Below the pieces are notes generated by a model. It was not told where the DNA came from. It saw only the letters and a list, made by a program, of their open reading frames with translations, and made no database searches. From Phycisphaerae bacterium SM23_30 (GTDB lineage Bacteria > Planctomycetota > Phycisphaerae > Sedimentisphaerales > SM23-30), in NCBI GenBank assembly GCA_001303695.1, contig LJUC01000005.1:1-35488 (forward strand): DNA of 35,488 nucleotides. The letters are read 5' to 3'. The position numbers were made by a program, and so were the translations under genes. This document shows positions 8,529 to 16,872 of this stretch, piece by piece; position 1 is the stretch's first letter, and each line of letters begins with the position of its first letter.

Positions 8529-9530
8529 TCAGCCGTTTACCTCTTTTATTAGTCGGCGGCAATTTTGGCCCATGATCTTTTCGATGTCGGAGGTTTTGTA
8601 TTTTCTTTTTTCGAGGCCCCGGCGGATGGTTTCCATGCGGCGCGGGTGGTTGAGTTCGGAGATGAAGAAGGGCCAGGGGATTTTTTGTTTTTTATCGGGA
8701 TAGTAATTAGCCAGTTCCTCTTCCAGTTTCTTTCTTTCTTCATCAGTGTCGGGGATGGTGCGATGTTCGCGGTCGCTGCCGACGGCGACGTGGTCAACGC
8801 CGGCGACTTTGACGGCGTGATCGATGTGGTTTAAGTAATCATCAAGGTTGTTGCGGTCTTTGGGGCCCAGGAAGGGATTGATCTGGTAGATGCCGATGAG
8901 GCCGCCCTGGTCGGCCAGGGCCTTTAAGTTTTTATCGTCGGTGTTTCTCGGATGGTCGAAGACGGTTTTGCAGCCGGAATGGGAAATAATAACCGGCTTC
9001 TGGGAAAATTTAAGGGCGTCGGCCATCGTGGCCATACAGGCATGAGATAGATCAATGAGCATACCCAGTTGGTTCATTTTATAAACTACATTGATGCCGA
9101 ATTCGGAAAGGCCGCTGTTGGTGCGTTCCATGCAGCCGTCGCCGACGAGATTTCTGGTGTTGTAGGTAAGCTGGATGCTGCGGACGCCGAGGTTGTTAAA
9201 AAAGTTCAGCTTGTCGAGGTCATCGGCGATGGGGGTGGTGTTCTGAAACAGGTACATTATCGCCAGGCGGCCTTCTTTTTGGGCCCTGTCGAGGTCGGCG
9301 GCGCAGGTGGCTTTGAGAAAATAATCGCGGTGGGCGTCGATATGCCGTTCGTAGGCGGCCAGTTCGTTTATCACATTATCGAAGGCCTCCGGGCCATGCA
9401 GGGTGGGATCGCCCAAGGTTATCCGTACGCAGCAAGTGCCGCTATGGAGGATTTCGGCGATCAGGTTCATGGGATAATCCAGTCTGATTTCGCCCATGGT
9501 ATCGATAAGCGGTTTAAGCTTTTGTTCCAT
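8529..9530 (-). CDS. M19 membrane-dipeptidase-like protein, cytoplasmic paralogue, metal ligands incomplete
   Basis: 333 residues, no signal peptide: MEQKLKPLIDTMGEIR aligns to the region just after the Tat peptide of the downstream paralogue. The proteins share long blocks such as RNLVGDGCM, SHSGCKTVFDHPRNT and GIYQINPFLGPK. Canonical ligands H163 (DLSHACMATM), H184 (ISHSGCK) and the aspartate of VGSDREH are kept. The N-terminal HxD is replaced by IDTMGEIR, and the bridging glutamate is glutamine (Q96 in LFQNTTP), exactly as in the partner. The pair therefore looks like one cytoplasmic and one exported copy of the same activity, made by tandem duplication. It is the promoter-proximal gene; the leader reads AGGAAAGGGCGAAGCTATATG. 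The substrate is unknown. Confidence 0.85.
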   Translation of the reverse strand: MEQKLKPLIDTMGEIRLDYPMNLIAEILHSGTCCVRITLGDPTLHGPEAFDNVINELAAYERHIDAHRDYFLKATCAADLDRAQKEGRLAIMYLFQNTTPIADDLDKLNFFNNLGVRSIQLTYNTRNLVGDGCMERTNSGLSEFGINVVYKMNQLGMLIDLSHACMATMADALKFSQKPVIISHSGCKTVFDHPRNTDDKNLKALADQGGLIGIYQINPFLGPKDRNNLDDYLNHIDHAVKVAGVDHVAVGSDREHRTIPDTDEERKKLEEELANYYPDKKQKIPWPFFISELNHPRRMETIRRGLEKRKYKTSDIEKIMGQNCRRLIKEVNG

Positions 9531-9978
9531 ATAGCTTCGCCCTTTCCTAACTTTAAGGCTTTAATATTGATGAAGGCGCCGAGGTTTATCGCCTTATCAC
9601 TGCGTGCCTTGCCGATTCTCTTTTCCGCGAAACGCTTATTGGTGAAGCAGGGCGTCGGCTGGGCGGCACCGATGACGTCCGGTTCGGCAAAACGGGATTT
9701 TATTTTACCGGAGATTATCCGGATGTACTTTTATTATCCGTGTTTTTTCTACGGTTTAACATGCTACCTAATCCACCCGGGATATGCAAACCATTTAGCC
9801 ACAATTTCCATTTTGCAGAAGGGGAAAGAACCACTATAATTGTAAATATTGCCTATACCAGTTGTTATGAACGGCATTGAGGAGCGGGGGCATTATTTGG
9901 TTGAAAGAGGCAGGTTTGATCGCATTATATATTAACGGGACTTTTGTAAGACCTTAGTGATTAAGGAAGGCGGTTCAT
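9531..9978. other. 448-base divergent intergenic region
   Basis: This separates the minus-strand M19 pair from the plus-strand sulfatase, so it should carry promoters for both directions. I see no protein gene here: ORF 9069-9839 on the plus strand is an antisense shadow that runs out of the M19 gene into this spacer. Two candidate promoters face the sulfatase; they are given in a separate entry. Confidence 0.6.
9813..9933 (+). promoter_or_regulatory. Candidate sigma-70 promoters for the sulfatase
   Basis: Two possibilities are visible. The first is TTGCAG (9813-9818), 16 nt, then TATAAT (9835-9840). The second is TTGAAA (9901-9906), 18 nt, then TTATAT (9925-9930). Both point to the sulfatase ATG at 9979. 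The first has the better -10, the second the shorter leader. Confidence 0.45.
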
Positions 9979-11472
9979 ATGATTATGCGAAGAAGAAACG
10001 ACGGAACCACGCGGCGTGAGTTTCTGGAATTGATAGGGGCGACGGCGGGCGCCCTTGCCCTTACGGGCTGTTCCGGGGAGATGATGTTTGGAGGGGGCGA
10101 TAAGCGTCCGCCCAACGTTGTCATCATATTTACCGACGATCAGGGATACGCCGATGTCGGTTGTTACGGGGCTAAGGGTTATACCACGCCTCACCTCGAT
10201 CGTATGGCCCGGGAGGGGATGCGGTTCACCAGCTTTTATGTTTCTCAGGCGGTTTGCAGTGCTTCGCGGGTTTCGCTTTTGACCGGATGCTACGCCAATC
10301 GCGTGAGTATTCTGGGTGCTTTAGGACCAGGGGCCCAGCACGGTCTGCATCCGGAGGAAGAAACCATTGCCGAGGTTCTCAAGAAAAAAGGTTACGCCGC
10401 CGGCATCTTCGGCAAATGGCATCTGGGACATCACCGCGAATTTCTACCTTTACAACATGGTTTTGATGAATACCTGGGTGTTCCCTATTCCAACGACATG
10501 TGGCCGATTGGTTATGACGGCAAACCCGCCCCAGAAGGCGCCAAAGCCGGTTATCCCTTTTTGCCGCTGATCGACGGCAATGAAAAAGTTACGGAAATCC
10601 GCACTCTGCAAGATCAGGATACTCTGACCACCCGCTACACCGAACGGGCGGTCAAATTTATCGAAAAAAATAAAGATAGGCCTTTTTTTCTCTACGTTCC
10701 CCATAGCATGGTCCATGTGCCGCTGGGGGTATCGGACAAATTCCGCGGCAAAAGCGAACAGGGGATGTACGGGGACGTAATGATGGAAATCGACTGGTCG
10801 GTGGGGCAGATTCTCCGATCCCTGGAGAGATACAAGCTGGCGGAAAACACGCTGGTGATATTCACCAGCGACAATGGTCCCTGGTTAAACTTCGGCAATC
10901 ACGCCGGTTCGGCCTTTCCCTTGCGGGAAGGCAAAGGCACCATGTGGGAGGGCGGCGTGCGGGTGCCCTGCCTGATGCGCTGGCCGGGGCATATTCCCTC
11001 GGGAAGGGTCTGCGATGAGATGGCCGCCACCATTGATCTGCTGCCGACGCTGGCGGCAATTGCCGGGGCGCCGCTGCCGAAAAACAAGATCGACGGCGTT
11101 AGTCTTCTGCCTCTGCTGGAGGGCCGAGAGGGCGCCAACCCGCGCGATCATTATTTCTATTATTACGGCCGAGAGCTTAGATGCGTGCGTCAGGGAAAAT
11201 GGAAGCTGCACTTTCCCCACAGCCATCGGTCATATGCGGGGGTAGCGCCGGGAAGGGACGGTCTGCCGGGGCCTTATGCCCAAGGCCAAACGGGCCTGGA
11301 GCTTTACGATCTAGAAGATGATATTTCCGAGACGAAGAACGTGGCAGATAAATATCCCCTCGTCGTCGAACAACTTAAAATACTGGCAGAAGCGGCACGG
11401 GATGATCTGGGCGATACGCTCACCAAGCGTAACGGTAAAAATGTTCGTCCTCCCGGACGTCGGGTTGGTTGA
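9979..11472 (+). CDS. Arylsulfatase (S1 family), Tat-exported lipoprotein
   Basis: 497 residues. AGGAAGG sits 8 nt before the ATG. The N-terminus combines a Tat motif (TRREFLE, R12-R13) with a lipobox LTGC (C31), so the enzyme is probably a Tat-translocated lipoprotein. Sulfatase landmarks: metal ligands in FTDDQG (D53, D54), the formylglycine site C93-S-A-S-R97 followed by [13 protein letters not shown], and TSDNGPW with GGVRVP. C-S-A-S-R departs from the common CxPxR by having Ala for Pro, a variant accepted in the broader (C/S)-x-(P/A)-x-R definition. The enzyme cleaves sulfate esters from a sugar or aryl substrate. It needs a formylglycine-generating enzyme, which is not in the window. 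Planctomycetes use such enzymes on sulfated polysaccharides; the specific substrate cannot be read from sequence. Confidence 0.94.
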   Translation: MIMRRRNDGTTRREFLELIGATAGALALTGCSGEMMFGGGDKRPPNVVIIFTDDQGYADVGCYGAKGYTTPHLDRMAREGMRFTSFYVSQAVCSASRVSLLTGCYANRVSILGALGPGAQHGLHPEEETIAEVLKKKGYAAGIFGKWHLGHHREFLPLQHGFDEYLGVPYSNDMWPIGYDGKPAPEGAKAGYPFLPLIDGNEKVTEIRTLQDQDTLTTRYTERAVKFIEKNKDRPFFLYVPHSMVHVPLGVSDKFRGKSEQGMYGDVMMEIDWSVGQILRSLERYKLAENTLVIFTSDNGPWLNFGNHAGSAFPLREGKGTMWEGGVRVPCLMRWPGHIPSGRVCDEMAATIDLLPTLAAIAGAPLPKNKIDGVSLLPLLEGREGANPRDHYFYYYGRELRCVRQGKWKLHFPHSHRSYAGVAPGRDGLPGPYAQGQTGLELYDLEDDISETKNVADKYPLVVEQLKILAEAARDDLGDTLTKRNGKNVRPPGRRVG

Positions 11473-11508
11473 GTACGTCATAGCGCCCAGGGCAAGAGGT
11501 TGGGGCGG

Positions 11509-12936
11509 TTAAGGCGGGTTTTTTTTGATCATATTGAGCATGGCGCTGTAATTTTTAGCCTGGAAAATGGTCCAGGGATAAGAGGGAAGATCTATTAGGT
11601 AAGGCTTCTGCCATTCGTACTGCGGATGAGCTTTAAGAAAAGGTTCAGCCAGGAAGGGGATGTCGCAGGAATGGCCGAACTTGGCGAAAAACTTCATCTG
11701 GGAGGCCCATTCGGAATCGGTTACTTTTGCGTCAATGGCGCCGCCGGGATAAAAGGGGGGCCAATCCCATTCCGGCAGGCCGTCGGGGTCATATTCGACG
11801 TGGCCGCATAAGGTACGGCTACCAGGATTGTATGCTTGTTGGAAACTGTCATGATGATCGGCCAGCAGGCGCCGGGCGATATTTCGATCAATTTTGCCGT
11901 AATGTTCTCGCATCAACTGCTGCCAGCGGGCCCAGCGGGCATGGGGAGAAGACGACATCTTGGTATAGTCCATACCCCCGGCTTCCTCACGGCGCACGGT
12001 CGGATCCTGAGCGACGTTGGAACCGGTGAAGTAGCCGTCGAAGGTTCTCTCCAGTTGGGGATTTTTCAGGGCCAGCTCCAGACGGGCGATTTCATTGGTT
12101 TTAATATCGCCAATCAGCCAGTCGTTAGCGTAACCGCCGTTGTTGCCTTTGAGCATGATCTCGGCAAAGGAGTCGATGGAATAGGCGTATTGCAGGGCTT
12201 TTCGAATCCTTTGAAACTCCGGGATACCCTCAGGGTCGAATCCTTCAAATCCGCTTATGGTGGTTTCGACGACGACCAGGCCGGCGCTGTTGATCCAAAA
12301 ATCGGTGCCCCCGAAAATCCAGCCGGGGAAGGCCTGGGTAATAAACCGATTTCCCTTATCGGGATTAACATCGAGGATGACGTTCCATTTGCGGCAGAAC
12401 ATGTAATCATACCACAAGTTGTGGGCCGCCACGATGCGGCCGTCGGGAGTGGCGTTGCCGGCGGCGATAAAAGCGCTGCAGGAGCCGTGGGCTTTGGTGT
12501 GAGGCAGATAATACCAGGCCAGTTCGATCCAGCCGTTATAAGCGGTGATGTCGATATGATCGTATTTGATTACGCCGGCCCTGGTCAATCCTGAGACGAT
12601 GCCTTTAATTTCCTCCTGATATTCTCGCTCCAGGACGGGCCAAAACATTTTCTCGGCGGCGTTACGATAAAAATCCCATTTCTTTTCAGTGGTTTTTTCT
12701 AAATAGTAGGAGATGATTTCTATCGTCTCGTCGATATGCTCGGCCAACAAGTACCCGTTTTGAAATCCCCTCTCGAACGGTTTCCCTTCCGCATAAAAAT
12801 ATATCCACCCGTTTTTTGGATACGTATCAGCCTTTTCCAGCCATGATTTTTCTTCGGGAATGAGTTTTTCCTGGGAGAGGGCCATGGTATTTGATAATAG
12901 TAAGATCATACATATTTTAATGATTTTCTTACGCAT
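11509..12936 (-). CDS. Secreted C45-type Ntn-hydrolase (acyltransferase/phospholipase-B-like)
   Basis: 475 residues with a Sec signal peptide (MRKKIIKICMILLLSNTMALSQ). AAAGGA lies 7-8 nt upstream of the ATG. The core resembles C45 / phospholipase B-like Ntn-hydrolases: FERGFQNGYLLAEHI near 55-69, then the presumed autocatalytic nucleophile C153 in HGSCSAFIAAG, followed by DGRIVAAHNLWYDY, GGTDFWINSAGLVV and ANDWLIGD. Such proteins self-cleave before the cysteine and hydrolyse amide or ester bonds (penicillin, acyl-amino acids, phospholipids). The residue before C153 is serine. It converges with the sulfatase, 36 nt apart, and is divergent from threonine aldolase. The substrate is unknown; the peptide-degrading neighbours suggest an amide substrate. 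Confidence 0.82.
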   Translation of the reverse strand: MRKKIIKICMILLLSNTMALSQEKLIPEEKSWLEKADTYPKNGWIYFYAEGKPFERGFQNGYLLAEHIDETIEIISYYLEKTTEKKWDFYRNAAEKMFWPVLEREYQEEIKGIVSGLTRAGVIKYDHIDITAYNGWIELAWYYLPHTKAHGSCSAFIAAGNATPDGRIVAAHNLWYDYMFCRKWNVILDVNPDKGNRFITQAFPGWIFGGTDFWINSAGLVVVETTISGFEGFDPEGIPEFQRIRKALQYAYSIDSFAEIMLKGNNGGYANDWLIGDIKTNEIARLELALKNPQLERTFDGYFTGSNVAQDPTVRREEAGGMDYTKMSSSPHARWARWQQLMREHYGKIDRNIARRLLADHHDSFQQAYNPGSRTLCGHVEYDPDGLPEWDWPPFYPGGAIDAKVTDSEWASQMKFFAKFGHSCDIPFLAEPFLKAHPQYEWQKPYLIDLPSYPWTIFQAKNYSAMLNMIKKNPP

Positions 12937-12991
12937 GTTTTTTCCTTTCTAACCGGACTTTGTAAAACTTTAGTTTGTAATTTGAAAACGG

Positions 12992-13014
12992 TAAAGCCGG
13001 AGGGCGAGGCTTTA
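12992..13014. other. Short hairpin in divergent intergenic region
   Basis: TAAAGCC and GGCTTTA can pair across a 9-base loop between the C45 gene and threonine aldolase. There is no U-tract, so it is not a clear terminator; it may be a worn copy of the GC-rich palindromes seen elsewhere. Confidence 0.35.
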
Positions 13015-13096
13015 TCCGGCGCGATAACCTTTCAGCGATTAATTTGATAATGTTAAGGGTTTTGTTTTATGCAAACAAGTACATATTTATCCATTC

Positions 13097-13125
13097 TTGC
13101 TCAGGGGCGCCGGTTAATTTATAAT
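13097..13125 (+). promoter_or_regulatory. Sigma-70 promoter of threonine aldolase
   Basis: TTGCTC (13097-13102), a 17-nt spacer and a perfect TATAAT (13120-13125), ending 41 nt before the ATG of the aldolase gene, with AAGGAG in between. Confidence 0.65.
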
Positions 13126-13166
13126 AGCGGGACCAAACACCTATTTAATGTGAAGGAGTGAAATAG

Positions 13167-14195
13167 ATGATTGATTTGCGCAGCGACACGGTAACCAGGC
13201 CTACCGAGCCGATGCGACAGGCGATGGCCCGGGCGGAGGTAGGCGATGACGTGCACGGCGAAGATCCTACCGTCAAGGAACTGGAACAGCGTACGGCGGG
13301 GATACTCGGCAAAGAAGCGGCGGTTTATATGCCTTCCGGCACCATGACCAATCAAGTGGCCCTGCGAATCCACACCCAGGCAGGCGATGAAGTATTGCTG
13401 GAGGGCCTGGCCCACATGTATGTTTACGAGGCCGGGGCGCCGGCGGCGTTGTCGGGGGTGATGTGCAAACTGTTGCCGGGCGTCCGGGGCATCTTCACCG
13501 CCGAAGATGTTAAGGCGGCCCTGCGCCCGGTGAATGTGCATTTTGCCCCGACGCGGCTGGTGTGCATAGAAAACACTCACAATCGCGGGGGCGGCAGTAT
13601 CTGGCCGATCGAAAAAATTGCCGAAGTGGCGGCGGCGGCGCGGCCGGCGGGGCTAAAAATGCATCTGGACGGGGCGCGTTTATGGAACGCTTCGGCCGCC
13701 ACGGGTATTCCGGAGAAAGAATATGCTAAGTATTTTGATTCCGTCAGCGTCTGTTTTTCCAAAGGGCTGGGGGCGCCGATAGGTTCGGCATTGGCCGGTA
13801 CGAAGGAGTTTATCGCGCGGGCACGCCGCTTTCGCAAACAGTTCGGGGGCGGCATGCGGCAGGCGGGCATCATCGCCGCCGGCGCCCTTTATGCCCTGGA
13901 TAATCATCGCCAACGATTGGTTGAAGACCACACCAATGCTAAAAAGCTTGCCGAAGCCATTGCCGGCATTGATGGTTTGGAAATTGATCCACAAAACGTG
14001 GAAACCAATATCGTTATCTTTAAAGTATTAACCATGTCGGCGTTGGAGTTGGCCGACCAACTGCGTCAAGAGGGAGTCCTGGTTTCGCCCCGAGACGCCC
14101 AAAACGTCCGGGCCGTAACTCATCTGGATGTAACCTCCGATCAGATTGACCAGGCGATTAACATTTTTAACAAAATACTGAGCCGCCCTGAATAA
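13167..14195 (+). CDS. ltaE: Low-specificity L-threonine aldolase
   Basis: 342 residues, full length for the family. It is a PLP-dependent fold-type I enzyme that splits L-threonine or L-allo-threonine to glycine and acetaldehyde in the cytoplasm. Evidence: N-terminal [30 protein letters not shown], the cofactor segment [20 protein letters not shown] (PLP-pyridine aspartate) and the Schiff-base lysine K199 in [12 protein letters not shown], then [15 protein letters not shown] precedes the ATG and a good sigma-70 promoter lies 41 nt upstream. It is followed by two GC-rich palindromes and then the S9-M19 fusion gene. It fits the amino-acid catabolic character of this part of the window. Confidence 0.95.
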   Translation: MIDLRSDTVTRPTEPMRQAMARAEVGDDVHGEDPTVKELEQRTAGILGKEAAVYMPSGTMTNQVALRIHTQAGDEVLLEGLAHMYVYEAGAPAALSGVMCKLLPGVRGIFTAEDVKAALRPVNVHFAPTRLVCIENTHNRGGGSIWPIEKIAEVAAAARPAGLKMHLDGARLWNASAATGIPEKEYAKYFDSVSVCFSKGLGAPIGSALAGTKEFIARARRFRKQFGGGMRQAGIIAAGALYALDNHRQRLVEDHTNAKKLAEAIAGIDGLEIDPQNVETNIVIFKVLTMSALELADQLRQEGVLVSPRDAQNVRAVTHLDVTSDQIDQAINIFNKILSRPE

Positions 14196-14210
14196 GGTTA
14201 ACTCTTCAGG

Positions 14211-14257
14211 CAAAGCCCCGCCCCACAAAAAAGCCCCCCCGACTTTACGTCGGGGGC
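14211..14257. repeat. GC-rich palindrome, CCCCCGACTTTA family copy 1
   Basis: Perfect arms CCCCCGAC and GTCGGGGG around TTTAC (14236-14256), preceded by a half-element GCCCCGCCCCAC (14215-14226). Related copies lie at 28017-28037 and, degraded, at 29578-29600 and 30903-30923. It may also work as the aldolase terminator, although no T-run follows. Confidence 0.75.
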
Positions 14258-14320
14258 TAGGGGGTGAAGTAGATAGAAGATGCTTGAATTGGGCGGTGAA
14301 AAGTGTATAATTAAGTTTTC

Positions 14321-14338
14321 GGCGGGGCGAACCCCGCC
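14321..14338. repeat. Palindrome GGCGGGG-CGAA-CCCCGCC
   Basis: A 7-bp perfect stem with a CGAA loop, followed by CCCACC. It resembles the GTGGGGC-type palindrome at 27989-28005. It lies in the 220-nt spacer upstream of the S9-M19 fusion gene. Confidence 0.65.
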
Positions 14339-14415
14339 CCACCAAGAATGAGATCAATCGAAATTGAGGTTTTATCATTGCCGCAACCCAAAATAAGAAA
14401 GGAGAGGCGTAAACC

Positions 14416-16509
14416 ATGAACACCTGTCTAAAGAAAATCGGATGGCTTTTAATCCCGGGATTAGCATTGCTTTTCATGGCCGATCCGGCCTGGAGTCAAC
14501 GGGGACTGCGGGGAGCACGAGGAGGGCAGGAATCGCGCCAGGAACGGTTGTACGTCAGCAACGAACCCAACGACCATCCCCGAACTAATTACGAGAGGGC
14601 CATGCAGCAAAAGGCCGAGACCGACAGGCAATTTGAAGAGGCCTGCGCCGGTATTATTGATTATAAAAAGATCGAATATCGCAGCCGCATCGGCGATCTG
14701 GATATCCCGGCCTATGTGTTTCAACCGCTGGAGAAGCGCGGCCCCAAGGGCCATGCCGCTATGGTCTGGGTGCATGGCGGGGTGCACAGCAACATGGGCT
14801 TTAGTTATTTTCGTTTTATCGCCGAAGCGGTGGAGCGCGGCTATGTGATTATTTGTCCGGAATATCGCGGCAGCACCGGCTACGGGGAGGAATTTCACCG
14901 GGAGATTGATTACGGCGGTTATGAAGTCGATGACTGCATCACGGCGTACGATTACCTTAAAGAGAATCTGCCCCACATCGATCCGGAACGGATCGGCATA
15001 ATGGGCTGGAGTCATGGGGGCTTTATCACCTGCCACGCCCTGTTCCGTGAAAATCAGACCGAGTTCAAATGCGGGGCAGCGATAGTACCGGTTACTAATT
15101 TGATCTTTCGTTTATCTTATAAGGGGCCCAGCTATCAGCGTTCTTTTTCCACCCAGAAACGTCTTCAGGGTTTACCTTTTGAAAATAGAGAAGAATATGT
15201 CAAGCGTTCGCCGGTCTATCATGTTGATAATCTGCAGGTGCCGATTTTATGCCATGTCGCCACCAACGACCAGGATGTAAATTTTGTCGAATGCGAGGCC
15301 ATGATCAACGCCCTGCGGGCCAAAAAGCCGTATCTGTCGGAAACCAAGGTCTATGTCGATCCACCTTTTGGGCACAGTTTCAGCCGCCGGGGCGATTCGC
15401 GTGAACTTAAGGACTCCTGGGAACGCACCTGGACGTTTTTCGAGTGGAATCTCCAGCCGAATTTGGATAAATCGGCCCCCGCCGTCGAAGAGCCCAGAGA
15501 AGAAATTAGCCCTCTCGAACGAATCCATCAAAGGACGGTATTCGCCGATATGCACGCCCATCCGGACCAGTTTCATCGGGCCAATGTCGAACGTATCAGC
15601 CGCGAAGAACTCGACCGGTATCGCCGGGGGCTGATCGACGTGGTGGTGTGCAATGTCAGCTCCGATGCGGCTTACCAGGGCGGTTACACCAAGCGCGACG
15701 GCACCCGAATCAGGCGTTTGGGGGCCGGGGAAGATTATACCCTCCAGCCGGGAGAGGCGTTTGATTTTACGGTGGACCGCCTGGAAAGGGTATTCAAGAC
15801 CATCGAAGAAGATGAGGACGTGGTCTTAGCCTCTGATCCCCGCACGGTGATGCGCGCCAAAAGGCGGGGCCAAATTGCCCTGATCCCGGCCCTGGAAGGC
15901 GCCGACGGATTGGAAGGAAAAATAAGCAACCTTCACCAACTGCACCGTCAGGGATTGCGGCTGCTGCAATTTGTGCATTTTCGAGCAAACGAACTGGGGT
16001 ATATTCAGACCCGACCCTATCAGGCGGGCGGCCTGACCGACTTTGGCCAAGAGGTCGTTAGAGAATGCAACCGGCTGGGGATTATCATCGACCTGGCCCA
16101 TGCGCACAAAGAAACAACATTAGACGCGGTGAGAGTATCCGAAGATCCGATCATTTTCAGTCACACCGGCGTGAAAAAGCTTTATGAGGGGGATCGCTAT
16201 CTCTCCGACGACGAGATAAAAGCCATCGCCTCTAAAGGGGGCATCATCGGCATCTGGCCTTCTTCTTCCTTTAAAAATATGAAAGAGATGGTCCGCCACA
16301 TTGATTATGTAAAAGATCTGGTCGGCATCGATCACGTGGGCATCGGCAGTGATCTGAGAGGCATGAGCTATGTCCCGGAATTCGGCGAGGAAGCCCGTTT
16401 CCGGGCCATTGCCGAAGCCCTTTTGGATAGCGGATATTCCGCCGACGATGTCGGCAAAATAATGGGCGGCAATTTCTTTAGGCTCTGGCAGCAAATAAGC
16501 AGGAATTGA
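14416..16509 (+). CDS. Secreted fusion of S9 prolyl oligopeptidase domain and M19 dipeptidase domain
   Basis: 697 residues. GGAGAGG lies 8 nt before the ATG and the N-terminus is a Sec signal peptide (IPGLALLFMADPAWSQ), so the protein is exported. Residues about 60-350 form an alpha/beta-hydrolase peptidase of family S9 with nucleophile S199 (GWSHGG), D285 (TNDQDV) and H320 (FGHSF); no beta-propeller precedes it. Residues about 365-695 form an M19 dipeptidase with H380 and H382 (DMHAHPD), E494 (PALEGAD), H562 (DLAHAH), H583 (SHTG) and D646 (GIGSDLRG), so unlike the two M19 genes at 7412-9530 its metal site looks complete. By family knowledge S9 enzymes release dipeptides or short peptides and M19 enzymes split dipeptides. 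One chain doing both would convert peptides to amino acids outside the cytoplasm. The coupling is inference. A terminator lies at 16622. Confidence 0.92.
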   Translation: MNTCLKKIGWLLIPGLALLFMADPAWSQRGLRGARGGQESRQERLYVSNEPNDHPRTNYERAMQQKAETDRQFEEACAGIIDYKKIEYRSRIGDLDIPAYVFQPLEKRGPKGHAAMVWVHGGVHSNMGFSYFRFIAEAVERGYVIICPEYRGSTGYGEEFHREIDYGGYEVDDCITAYDYLKENLPHIDPERIGIMGWSHGGFITCHALFRENQTEFKCGAAIVPVTNLIFRLSYKGPSYQRSFSTQKRLQGLPFENREEYVKRSPVYHVDNLQVPILCHVATNDQDVNFVECEAMINALRAKKPYLSETKVYVDPPFGHSFSRRGDSRELKDSWERTWTFFEWNLQPNLDKSAPAVEEPREEISPLERIHQRTVFADMHAHPDQFHRANVERISREELDRYRRGLIDVVVCNVSSDAAYQGGYTKRDGTRIRRLGAGEDYTLQPGEAFDFTVDRLERVFKTIEEDEDVVLASDPRTVMRAKRRGQIALIPALEGADGLEGKISNLHQLHRQGLRLLQFVHFRANELGYIQTRPYQAGGLTDFGQEVVRECNRLGIIIDLAHAHKETTLDAVRVSEDPIIFSHTGVKKLYEGDRYLSDDEIKAIASKGGIIGIWPSSSFKNMKEMVRHIDYVKDLVGIDHVGIGSDLRGMSYVPEFGEEARFRAIAEALLDSGYSADDVGKIMGGNFFRLWQQISRN

Positions 16510-16528
16510 AACGTCAAATGGTTCCTGT

Positions 16529-16598
16529 TGTTATAAACATTTTTTAGCCGTAGAGACGCAAAATTTCGCGTCTCTACGCACGGCTGCTGTTTATAACA
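16529..16598. repeat. 70-bp MITE-like palindromic element with 11-bp terminal inverted repeats
   Basis: The ends are TGTTATAAACA (16529-16539) and its exact reverse complement TGTTTATAACA (16588-16598). Inside is a hairpin AGCCG-TAGAGACGC / GCGTCTCTA-CGCA-CGGCT around AAAATTTC. GTAGAGACGC-type hairpins are widespread dispersed repeats in environmental bacteria. It carries no gene. Confidence 0.75.
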
Positions 16599-16621
16599 TT
16601 CAAAAATTAAAATTCCATTAG

Positions 16622-16661
16622 AAAGCCCTGCCCGGCGCCAAATAGCCCGGCAGGGCTTTTT
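16622..16661 (+). terminator. Rho-independent terminator after the S9-M19 fusion
   Basis: An 11-bp stem, AAAGCCCTGCC (16622-16632) with GGCAGGGCTTT (16649-16659), ends in a TTTTT tract. It lies 112 nt past the stop codon, with the MITE-like element between. The A-run on the left arm would allow it to act on the other strand too. Confidence 0.8.
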
Positions 16662-16708
16662 GGCCATAAAGGCAACCTTTACTGCAATTTACGTCACATT
16701 TTATTTTC

Positions 16709-16736
16709 TTGACAAATTGACAGCTTAATATATAAT
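16709..16736 (+). promoter_or_regulatory. Near-consensus sigma-70 promoter of the giant secreted protein
   Basis: TTGACA (16709-16714), 16 nt, TATAAT (16731-16736): both hexamers are perfect. A second TTGACA starts at 16717 but is too close to the -10. The predicted leader is about 130 nt long. This is the strongest promoter in the window by consensus. Confidence 0.8.
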
Positions 16737-16872
16737 CTAATAATTAGTAGTACAGTCAAGCTTGAGATCTTGTTCGCGTCTGGCAATAAAGTGAGGAGAA
16801 CTCTTTTCCTAAAATTCTCTTATCTCAATTATCACGCGGCTAATTTACCACATATTATTGAAAGGGTAGAAA

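Noticed and set aside
9069-9839. 256-residue plus-strand ORF
   Set aside because: Mostly antisense to the M19 gene at 8529-9530. Its composition (long runs of V, G, D) is what a reverse shadow of a GC-rich gene gives, and no family signature is visible.
11836-12594. 252-residue plus-strand ORF
   Set aside because: Lies wholly antisense to the C45-type gene, which has a signal peptide, motif and ribosome-binding site; the plus-strand frame has none of these.
14028-14477. 149-residue minus-strand ORF bridging the aldolase and fusion genes
   Set aside because: It runs through the palindromes of the spacer and antisense through both neighbours; there is no start signal and no recognisable motif.
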